Assembly: GCF_018873765.1 (NCBI RefSeq)
Contig: NC_057926.1
Coordinates: 37,804,946-37,868,945 of the forward strand
Source of the DNA: Telopea speciosissima
Taxonomy: Eukaryota > Streptophyta > Magnoliopsida > Proteales > Proteaceae
Direction of reading: 5' to 3'
DNA length: 64,000 nt
Shown: piece after piece, positions 55,901 through 64,000 of the stretch
How the letters are laid out: the number at the start of each line of letters is the position of its first letter
Position numbering within the stretch: position 1 is the stretch's first letter
The notes under the pieces: model-generated
Told to the model about the DNA's origin: nothing
Databases searched by the model: none
The model's input: only the letters and a program-made list of their open reading frames with translations
Made by a program: the position numbers and the translations under genes

Positions 55901-58900
55901 TACTCCTAAATGACTAAACTACCCTTGCTGGAAACCGATGGCCCAATTCAGGCCTGATTTAATGTAGAAATCAGTTCAACTAAGAACCAACACTACAGTA
56001 GGATCGATGTACTGATATTCTCAGGCCTTCATGTAACAATCGAACATCAATTCCAGCGGCTGATTCAATCTTTCGAATGGTCTTCAGTAGATCAGCAACT
56101 TTCAGGGCAGAACTCTCACTAAAATTGATTGGAATAAAAGATTAAAAAAAAAAAAAAAAAGGATAGTTTGGATTGAGCCTCTCTCTCACTCTCTCCCGGG
56201 TCTCTCATCCACGGCCTCTCACCGTACCTGTAACCTGTCTCTTACAGCCATTAACAAAACAATAATCATGATTATAAATCGTAATTCTCCTTTTGGCTAT
56301 TGGGAGGATTACAAAATAGAAACCAGACGAAAATAGAAACAAAATCTAACTAGAAGGAACAAAGGACTGAAATAGAAACTCTAGCTATTGACTCAATAAC
56401 AATGTAAGAGAATAGAAACTAATGAACAAAGTTGTCCATATTTTGTACTCCATGAAAGCTGTCCATGTGCCCCCAAATCACTGTTCATGTGAACAGTAAC
56501 TCACGGTACTGTTTAGTGTTTACGTGAACAATAACTCATGGTACTGTTCACATGAACAGTATTTTTAATTTTATTTTTTGGGAAATTCTGTCTTGGTCCC
56601 TTCTCTTCTTCATGCTCTTTCAGCTGTAGATATCTACATCATGGTTCTCCTTGGCTTGGGCTTCCAAACTAGATAATGTTTATCCAGTCAGGTTCTTCAA
56701 CTGCATCACTTCTATTCATCCCTCTAATTGTTCCATTCAAGTTAAGCCTTATATTAATGCTAATTCAAGTTGATACCCAGAAGTATCACCCAAAAGCACC
56801 ACTCACAAAGGAAAATAAAGGACTACTGGTTGGTCATTTCTGAATGAAAGAATTCAAAATCTTGAAGTCAAAAAGAAAAGAGAGTCACTGGACCAGGCAG
56901 TTGAGGAGGATTATGAAACTTGAAATGGCCAATCCAAAGTCTGCACCATCTAAAGGACATCATGGATCAACCACCACATGGTTCAATCAGAGTGGTAACT
57001 AGCAAACAAATTTATGCAGCTCACCTAGAGTATATATATAACACTACAAATTGGAGGTACAGGCTCATACACAACAAGATGGAACTCCAAGGCCTTCAAT
57101 TTACAAGCACCATTAAAGAGATCCTCTACACCAAAGATCAAAGATGGACTTGACCTCATGACTGACAAGACCTCTTGATAGGACACAAAAACGTATTTTC
57201 TAGCTTATAAAAAGAAGTCTAGCCACTAGTGCATCACAGAAGTTGTTCAAGTCCCATCCGATCTGCCATGTGGCAGACATTTGGGCCACCTTGATAAGCT
57301 TATCAAGCCGGCCTGTTCTGTATAAGTTTACCTGTTTTAGATATATTACTTATTTTATATTTGGGCATAGTTGTCAAGGCGTCGCCTAGGCATCCAGGCG
57401 CTTTGGTCGCCTTGGTTTCCTAGGCGGGCACCTTGGACGCCTTAGTAGCCTACTTGGTGTCACCTTGATTTTTTCCCTCTCCACCGCCGTGACAACTATG
57501 ATAAAAACAATCTTGCAAGTAGAATTTTTTTGCTTTTCAATTTCATTTCTTTAGACCTGAAAACATGGACCATGGCTTATTATAGTTAATGTACATATTC
57601 AAAAAATACATTACAATGTAATTCCAAAATAGTGGTTTCTAACACCTTTGGAAAAAGGAGAGACATATATATATATATATATATATATATGTGCATCTAT
57701 TTTCACCAAGTAGGTGAACTAAGAAGTTGTAACCTCACTTTTTTTCCATTGTTTTATTCCAAACAGTTATTTAATGCAGGGGTAATCTTGTCATTTCACA
57801 TGGAAAATTACTTCTTTTTTTTTTTAGAACAATCACATCTTTTGAAAATGGCACAATGATAAGTCACTTTCAACTTATTTTGAAAACTATTTTTACTAAT
57901 GACTATTCTTTTGCTGCTGCCTATTCCCCACCCTGCAGGGAATCTGTCAAGCATCCATGGCTGAATCCATATCCACACATATGGTCATCAATTTGTCAAT
58001 GGGGAGTACGAATCTGGGTAACAGATCAGATAATCAAGTTTCCTCATTATCTGATTCGAATCCAAAGCATGCTGACAGCTTTATGCCTCGACTTAACAAA
58101 GTAATAATAAAATAACTATAATGCATTATTAATTAATGGAAGAAGTCACACTTGATCACCAGAACAATTTTGAGAAAAAGAGGAACAAGTAAAAAAACCA
58201 TATACTATCAACACCAAGACAATGGAAAAAATGAAACCAGATGACCCACCTTTAGTAGGTCTTTCGTAGTCAAGGAATGCACAGAAGCTGGGAGTGAAAA
58301 AATCAGTGGAATGAAAAACCTGTAACAAAAGAAATAAAATTGAAAATGGTTTCATATAAAAACAGAAAAATACCAACAAAAACAATTAATGCTCAAATGT
58401 TCAGACAGTTTCACTTAAACAGCAGACTGTACTCCAAACTTTTAATATTCCGCTAAGTTATTACTCAGGAGACTAAGCATGAATAGAAACCAAGAAAACC
58501 CATATATCACACCCATGAATATTCAAATAGAACAACTCTTTTAACGATAACAACTCAACTGCATCTAAGCCTATCACAAGTCACAACTACATGGGATTGG
58601 CAACATAAATACTGTTTTTCCATTCTATTCTATTTCAAAGACATATTGTTTGTTAACCCAAAGCCATCCAAACTATTCCCAGCACTTCTGCCCAGGTAAT
58701 TGCCAGTCTAGCCCTTTTTTTACTCTAGCTCCTCCAATTGTACGATATTAATCCTTAACAGTGTATTCAATGGCTTTCATTATAAATCTCCAAACCATCT
58801 CAAGCAACTTTCCCTCAAGTTATCACCTATCAGAGCAATTCCTATGTCATTATCTGAAAGTGTTCATTTCTTATTTTATTTTTATTTTTTTTTCTGTTTT

Positions 58901-59392
58901 TGCCACTAATTTTAGTGTCATAAACATGCTAAATTATCAAGCAAAGAAAAAGCAATTGGAAAAATTAGAATGATCTATTTAAATGGTCAAGGAAACAAGG
59001 CATAAACTATGTGGATCATTGAAGGTCAATGAAAGAAGAGAGCATCACAATTATTACTTGCCTATTGTTCTCTAAGCAAGCCAACGAATCTATCTGGTCA
59101 AATAAGTCTTTGGCAGTGCCAGGAACTCCAATTCCAAGGAAAAAGTTGGCCAAACCCACGATTTTATCACCTGGAAGCTGAAATATTCAAAACAAAAGTG
59201 TAAGAACAGAACAAAAGGGGAAAAATTGGGATCTACAAGAAAAAAAGCTAATGCAACATCTAATGCATTAACTCACATTCAGGCTTCCAGATGTAACGGC
59301 TGCAAATGCTGTTATGCCACGTACTACCGATGCAGTGGCCGAAAGAGGGCCTTGATGCTCAAGTTTCTCATCAAAGTAGAAGGCACCATCAT
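49903..59392 (-). CDS. HAP6: Ribophorin II (oligosaccharyltransferase subunit 2, RPN2/HAP6), 12 C-terminal exons
   Basis: Exons: 59392-59277, 59177-59062, 58319-58250, 54393-54289, 54185-54096, 54025-53877, 52460-52349, 52270-52187, 51200-51120, 50961-50737, 50275-50153 and 50019-49903 (TAG). Together about 463 codons, against about 690 for the plant protein, so roughly the first 230 residues are absent. Readable blocks: [131 protein letters not shown], then C-terminal membrane helices ([49 protein letters not shown]). It acts in the ER membrane in N-glycosylation of proteins. Splice sites keep the frame throughout; one intron is GC-AG. Confidence 0.92.
51507..51831. mobile_element. MITE of the ATAGTTGTCAAGGC family (RPN2 intron)
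   Basis: Starts CATAATTGTCAAGGCATCGCC and ends CGCCTTGACCACTATG (inverted). AT-rich centre. Confidence 0.6.
53308..53574. mobile_element. MITE of the ATAGTTGTCAAGGC family (RPN2 intron), with duplicated left end
   Basis: Two left ends, TCATAGCTGTCAAGGCCTCGC at 53308 and TCATAGTTGTCAAGGCC at 53341, share one right end GCCATGACAACTATG (to 53574). Suggests one copy inserted in another or a slipped end. Confidence 0.6.
55200..57365. other. Interior of the 3.9-kb RPN2 intron
   Basis: Between exons 58319-58250 and 54393-54289. No coding exon seen. Contains an inverted-repeat patch of TGTTCA(T/C)GTGAACAGTA words at 56484-56561 and poly(A)/poly(T) runs. Open frames here are short and unsupported. 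Confidence 0.45.
57366..57500. mobile_element. MITE of the ATAGTTGTCAAGGC family (RPN2 intron), complete
   Basis: CATAGTTGTCAAGGCGTCGCC to GCCGTGACAACTATG, 135 bp, with repeated CGCCTTGG and CCTAGGCG words. It is the best-preserved copy. Confidence 0.75.
57666..57690. repeat. (AT)n microsatellite
   Basis: Short AT run in the RPN2 intron. It generates an artefactual Ile-Tyr open frame. Confidence 0.8.
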
Positions 59393-60539
59393 CTAAAGTA
59401 AGTGAATGGAGTCTTATGAGTAAATAATAGCAACTAAATATGCTTACAGAAAGCCTGGCAAAGCTGACTCATTCAATTCATCCCTTGATTCAAACAAATG
59501 GTCTGAACATGAAGGAATTGAGTTTCACTTGTATCTTCAAACAATTAATGAATATTTTTAAATAACAAAGAGGAATTTGAGATGCAGTTTTCCTATTGGT
59601 AAAAGTTCAGGAATGTGGGAGGTCTCATGTTCACGTCTTTCCCACATCAAACCTAATCCTCAGAAGGGCCAAATATGCCCATTTCAGACCAAATTTACCT
59701 ATATGACAAAAATGTCAATGACAAGCCAAATTCATGGTCGCCTAGGCAGTCGCCTTGGACGCCTTGTTCGCCTAGTTGGTGTCGCCTTAAACTTTGGCCC
59801 TCTCCACCGCCTTGGGTCGCCTAACCGCCGTGACAACTATGTTTTTGGCAGCTCAAAACAAATATTCGGAGGACTATAATTATATCAGTCTGGGGGCAAA
59901 AACCAAATTAATTAGGAGTCATATTTAAGAAAGGACATGTTTAGGCATCTCATACCCCTGTTTTGGGACTTGATGTGGCATGCTAAAACCCTAGTTAGGG
60001 TTGTTGCCTTGCTATGGAACTAGGTGTTGTTACATTGCCACAAGGCTACTTCCTAATCCCAAATCTCAGAATTTTTTGATCTATATTTTTATTTTTCTCT
60101 TTTTTCCATGATTTTTTTTTTATATTAGCTAGTTTACTGCTATTGAAATCCAAATAAAGACTGGGCTGAGTTTTATCTATCGAGAGTGCTGCACATTCAC
60201 TAACGTACAGGTTTGTTGATATCCGTCTCCTCATACAATCTTTTCAAGTGATTTCAGTATATTTTGACCCAACTCTCTCAGGACATGTTTGATTCGGTGA
60301 ACCAACTGGTGGTGTATCAATGGATACATGAATCTTAATTTAAAAAACTGTTTGGTTCAAATTGTTGGCGAACGGATTCCGATTCATAAATCTGGGTGAT
60401 TCCACTTTTTCTATGTAAATGTGCATCTATTTTGGGTCCACCTATACATATCTGATTCACGAAAATCTAACCCTACTATAAATACCTTTTTTGTTTGTGA
60501 ATCTACAATGATTCAACAAATTATCGGGCACTACCTCTC
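59393..60539. other. Region upstream of the first visible RPN2 exon
   Basis: Presumably RPN2 intron. A truncated MITE of the ATAGTTGTCA family is at 59731-59841 (right end TGACAACTATG only). The dispersed repeat shared with 46860-46917 is at 59983-60034. No exon was recognised. Confidence 0.5.
59731..59841. mobile_element. Left-truncated MITE of the ATAGTTGTCAAGGC family
   Basis: Interior words GTCGCCTAGGCAG, CGCCTTGGACGCCTTG and CCCTCTCCACCGCC plus the right end CCGTGACAACTATG match the copy at 57366-57500. Confidence 0.65.
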
Positions 60540-60700
60540 AACCCTCGACTGGTTCGACTCCTGCGAAGGGAAGACTTCTCCAACCCTCGACTTGTTCGTC
60601 TCCTTCGAAGGGAAGACCTCTCAACCCTCGATTGGTTCGTCTCCTGCGAAGGGAAGACCTCTCCAACCTTCGACTGGTTCATCTCCTGCGAAGGTAAGAT
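60540..60700. repeat. 42-bp minisatellite, four units
   Basis: Units begin at 60540, 60582, 60623 and 60665, each AACCCTCGA(C/T)TGGTTCGTC, then TCCTGCGAAGGGAAGAC, with small changes. A CT-rich microsatellite follows (60704-60780). Confidence 0.9.
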
Positions 60701-60819
60701 CACTCTCTCTCTCTATCTCTCTCACTCTCTTTACGCTCTCTGTCTCTCTCATTATCTATCTCCATCTCTCTCTCTCTCGCCTTCTCTATCTTCGGTTTTG
60801 TAAACCTAGGGGTGGAAAT

Positions 60820-60946
60820 TGTAGGTTAAGAGTTTTTTTTTTTTTTTTTTTTAAATTTGAATTGTACGTGATTGGTTCTGATTGTTCTCAATTTTTTTTT
60901 TCCTTCTTCTACTGGTACATCTGATATGTGCAATTTATGATGAAGA
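60820..60946. repeat. Left direct repeat flanking the UGT fragment
   Basis: About 125 bp, with GTAGGTTA, a T-run, GAATTGTACGTG, TTCTGATTGTTCTCAATTTT, ACTGGTACATCTGATATGTG and TATGATGAAGATT. Matches 61518-61641 in order and orientation. Confidence 0.75.
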
Positions 60947-61518
60947 TTGCACGCAAGCTACATGTCCCTTCGGCTCTTCTATGGATTCAACCAGCAACTT
61001 TGCTTGACATCTACTACTACTATTTCAATGGCTATAGTGATCTAATTGCCAACAGAAGTGATCCCTCTTATTCTATTGAGCTCCCCACGCTTCCATCTCT
61101 CACCTGTCGAGATCTTCCTTCCTTCTTCCTCCCATCAAACCCTTATGCTTTCGCCCTCAAGACATTCAAACAACAGTTTGAGACCTTGGAACAAGAACCC
61201 AAGCCAGTTCTTGTGAACACCTTTGATGCCTTGGAACCCCAAGGATTAAAAGCTATTGAAAAGCTTAATTTGGTCGCTATTGGGCCTTTAATTCCTTCGG
61301 CATACTTAGATGGCAAAGACCCATCTGATAAACCCTTTGGAGCAGATCTATTTAAGGGCTCAAAGGATTATATCGAATGGTTGAACTCAAAGCCAAATTC
61401 TTCTGTGGTTTATGTTGCTTTCGGAAGCGTTGCTGAGCTACCCAAACGGCAAATGAAAGCCATTGCTAATGGGTTATTGCAAAGTCGCCGACCATTCTTG
61501 TGGGTTATTGCAAATTGC
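60940..61518 (+). pseudogene. UDP-glycosyltransferase fragment (UGT75-like)
   Basis: An open frame from about 60940 encodes ARKLHVPSALLWIQPATLLD, IELPTLPSLTCRDLPSFFLP, VLVNTFDALEPQGLKAIEKL, AIGPLIPSAYLDGKDPSD and SSVVYVAFGSVAELPKRQM, ending at RPFLWVI. This spans the second half of the N-terminal (acceptor) domain and the start of the sugar-donor domain of UGT75-type enzymes, which glucosylate small molecules in the cytosol. The first ~110 residues and the donor-binding PSPG box are absent, so it cannot be active. The ~190 codons present have no stop, so the loss may be recent. Direct repeats flank it. Confidence 0.82.
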
Positions 61519-61641
61519 AGGTTAGGGTTTTTTTCATTAAAAAAAAAATTGGATTGTACGTGTTCTGTTCTGATTGTTGTCAATTTTTTTTTCCTTCTTC
61601 TAATGGTACATCTGATATGTGCAATCTATGATGAAGATTTT
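61518..61641. repeat. Right direct repeat flanking the UGT fragment
   Basis: GCAGGTTAGGG, a T-run, GGATTGTACGTG, TTCTGATTGTTGTCAATTTT, ATGGTACATCTGATATGTGC and TATGATGAAGATT; copy of 60820-60946. Confidence 0.75.
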
Positions 61642-62855
61642 ATCCAATCTCTAATGAGTTAGCTGTGCAATCCATGAGATCTTTTTTAATAAGGTAGCAA
61701 TGCTTGAGGTATTCTTGGGAAGAAATTCTCAAGTTCGACACTTGCCAACTGCATAATCTGTCTCTGATTCTCTCTGCTCTACCTAATGCAGCCAAGAAGT
61801 ATAATTTTTACTCCAATGCTCCCATGCAGTGCGCCAGACTCATGTTCTGATACTGCTACAAATAATTCCACCCCCTCTTTTTCAAATTCCCCTCTCTACA
61901 GTACCAAGATCAGCAAATTAACTTACTTATTTCATCCTCTGCCACCTTACAGTGAGTTCCTTTTTTTTTTTTTCCTTCCTAGTAAGAAAAGAATGTGAGA
62001 GAAATTTGGAGAGACAGGATAGAGAATAGCTCCATACTTTCTTTGCATTCAGTTCTTGGTTAGGCTTAAAATGGTTTTCTTAAGAGCACGTTGGTAATGA
62101 ATAGGAAGGTTGATGATGAAAGGAAAATAGTAGAGTGGTGAGCTTGGTTTTCTAGCTGGTAAGGTGAGTTTGAAAATGGAATAGTACCAGGTGGAGAGAG
62201 AGAGAGAGAGTTGCAGATAAGATAGAATAGGAGGCCTAAATTGGATAAAACACCAAGTTGTGGGCCAAATCTAGAGGGACTAGGAAGGAAGGGTAGAGAG
62301 ACAAAGAGAAGTGGTTAAGCTTATTGTTTTTGATTCTTTGGATCACTTCACTACAAATTAGGTATTTATAAGAGGGTAGAAGGCTTGTCTTCCCAATTTC
62401 TTGGTTTTGGGTGTGTAAAACCATATTTGATTTGCAAGGGAATGTTAGTTAAGGGACTAACTTTGTAGGTTGGGAGAAGAATGTGTTGTTCTCCAAGCAA
62501 TTTTGTTGGGTCTTTGTTTCTAAGGCTTCTTGGGTATAACTTCAGAGCTACTGCATCTTCTCAAAACCTTCAAAATTTACCTTTTCTTTGTGGAGAAATG
62601 TGTAAGTTTGTTCCTCTCTATAGTTCAAAATGGAGTTTGGATTGCATAAGTATAGGGAACTTGTTAGGTAATGGAGAGGTAGAGTGTTAGAAAATGTAAT
62701 TATTTGCTTCTGGGTGATATTTGGATCATTTTAGTTTATAATTTTTGAGTGATCTTTCTAGGATAAATCAATATGTGACTGTCTTATACATGTTCCCTCA
62801 TGTACGTCTTTATTGTTTCTCATTATGTACTGTAGAATAACCCAACTGTAAAGAT
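61642..62855. other. No recognised gene
   Basis: Contains a GA microsatellite at 62195-62211 and short open frames without recognisable motifs. Confidence 0.4.
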
Positions 62856-63310
62856 ATGCCAAGTGGCATATGACCTCCTTCTTGATGACTAACTTGATTG
62901 CCCCAATGAACTTACTGCATTTGTTACTGTCCCCTACTTGAATTCACGCTTTTTAGAAGCTTATCTTCTTCTTACCATGGGGCTACTGTATAGTTGCCAT
63001 GATTCTAAATACAAGGTTCTGTTCCATATTCATGTTTTAGCTACTGACCTACTTACAATACTCATGTTGAAGACTTAAAAGAGTTGCTTCTTTTTTAGAA
63101 TGTTGCTGCTTCATTATGCAAACATCATCAAGATTCTGACTTTTATGAAAAGCCCTTGGAAAGGATGTGCAGAGGTTGGTGTAAAGCTTTTCAACAAGAA
63201 GACTGAATGGGATCAATGTAGGCTTTCACTTAATGATCTTACATATTCCCTTTCCAATGATGGCTGTGAGGTGAATATTTGTGCACTCAGATGCTACGAA
63301 AAACCCAACA
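62856..63310 (+). pseudogene. Unidentified coding-like remnant
   Basis: On the plus strand a frame near 62838-63005 reads VKICQVAYDLLLDD, a stop, then LDCPNELTAFVTVPYLNSRF and EAYLLLTMGLLYSCHDSKYK. After a TTTTTTAG acceptor-like site (about 63090-63098) another reads NVAASLCKHHQDSDFYEKPL and ERMCRGWCKAF, continued in a shifted frame by QCRLSLNDLTYSLSNDGCEV. The composition looks like real protein, but I do not recognise the family. Stops and shifts suggest a decayed gene or retrocopy. Confidence 0.35.
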
Positions 63311-63809
63311 TTTAATGGTTCCATTCCAGTCACAATCTAGCACCGAGAATATGTTTAATTTTCTTGAGAAACTAAAGATATTTTGCTGTTTGTAGAAGAC
63401 TAGATAATGGTATGATTGTTAGGTTTGAAGTCTGAAGACATAAAAATTTAAAAAGCAGAGGATGTTGATAGTTTTCCTTGTTTTTAGTGGACAACTACTT
63501 AATATAATTGGAAAACCTTCTCTCCCAACATGATGTTTCATTGAGCCTACCTGAAGCTCTCAGAACACTGGATGAGAACCTTTTTATCATTAGGATTTTA
63601 ATAATTTTGTGAGTTGCATACAGTGCAGGCATTCACTATTATCATGTTTATTGATTAGTCAAAGGTTTGTTTTTCAGCAATGATCATTCAATTAAGATTA
63701 GCATTTGTCTTTTGCAGCTGTAAGGAGTGAAAACTAATATGATCTACAAACTAAGGTTTTTTATACTAATTGAATGTGGGAAAAAACTGGTTATTCTTGT
63801 CTACTTGAT

Positions 63810-63889
63810 GGGTCTTTAGCTCAAATTGGTAGAGCACTTAGAACATGAGCATGTTCCAAGGGGACGGTGGTTCGAATCCACCAAGGCCA
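63810..63889 (+). tRNA. tRNA-like sequence, possible pseudo-tRNA or SINE head
   Basis: Box A-like TAGCTCAAATTGG and a perfect box B GGTTCGAATCC. The D stem (GCTC/GAGC), T stem (GGTGG/CCACC) and six of seven acceptor pairs (GGGTCTT with AAGGCCA) can form. The anticodon arm does not give a standard 5-bp stem with a 7-base loop; GAACATGAGCATGTTC instead makes its own hairpin, so I assign no amino acid. Length 80 nt. Confidence 0.5.
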
Positions 63890-64000
63890 AACTCCTTTAA
63901 CTACAGAAGATTGTGACCATTTCTTATAGTATATATGAACTAATTATATCTTATTATTGTAATGGATGACAAGGACAGTTATTGGATAGGAACTCTATTA

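Noticed and set aside
57632..58104. Two plus-strand open frames in the RPN2 intron
   Set aside because: One contains an AT microsatellite, the other has no motif, and both lie antisense in an intron.

Overview
This is a repeat-dominated stretch of a nuclear plant (angiosperm, probably eudicot or magnoliid) chromosome. Evidence: intron-containing genes with plant homologues (a tetraspanin and ribophorin II/HAP6), a UGT75-type glucosyltransferase fragment, plant Tat-lineage Ty3/gypsy retrotransposons, and many MITEs. The species cannot be named from the sequence alone. All identifications are by eye; no database was searched.

Layout. 1-2550: simple repeats, purine-rich minisatellite-like DNA and a candidate 1.1-kb non-autonomous DNA transposon. 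2690-7125: end of a Del/Tekay-like retrotransposon and its LTR, into which a Tat solo LTR (4061-4921, target duplication CAAGG) and a 768-bp hAT-type element (5687-6454, duplication AGTGTATG) have inserted. 7265-18430: an old, broken Ogre/Tat-like element with one ~3.07-kb LTR, cut off inside integrase. 18431-20012: MITEs and a LINE scrap.

20080-42343 is a nested complex of one Tat-lineage family, flanked by CCTCC on both sides and sitting inside a small Mutator-type MITE. Outer element A (LTRs 20202-20929 and 41666-42343) is interrupted by younger element B (29230-40365, duplication GGTAG). Each element carries one fused gag-pol frame on the plus strand. Each also has a 66-bp tandem repeat after pol, and a convergent three-exon minus-strand gene (putative gypsy-type transposon family) with its own TATA-like box. 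All gag-pol and antisense copies are damaged: A mostly by C-to-T/G-to-A nonsense changes, B by small indels in protease, one amber codon and a 56-bp deletion in the antisense gene.

42344-64000 holds the host genes. A two-exon tetraspanin (minus, 45832-43879) has MITEs in its intron. A processed MAM33/p32-type pseudogene (minus) with target duplication and poly(A) trace lies in the arm of a fold-back element (47054-49368). Twelve 3' exons of a ribophorin II (RPN2/HAP6) gene (minus, 59392-49903) have introns full of MITEs; its 5' exons were not found before the window ends. Beyond it lie a 42-bp minisatellite, a UGT75 fragment between direct repeats, an unidentified coding-like remnant and a tRNA-like sequence at 63810-63889.

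Only the tetraspanin and RPN2 look like functional host genes; most of the rest records successive transposon insertions, recombination and decay.
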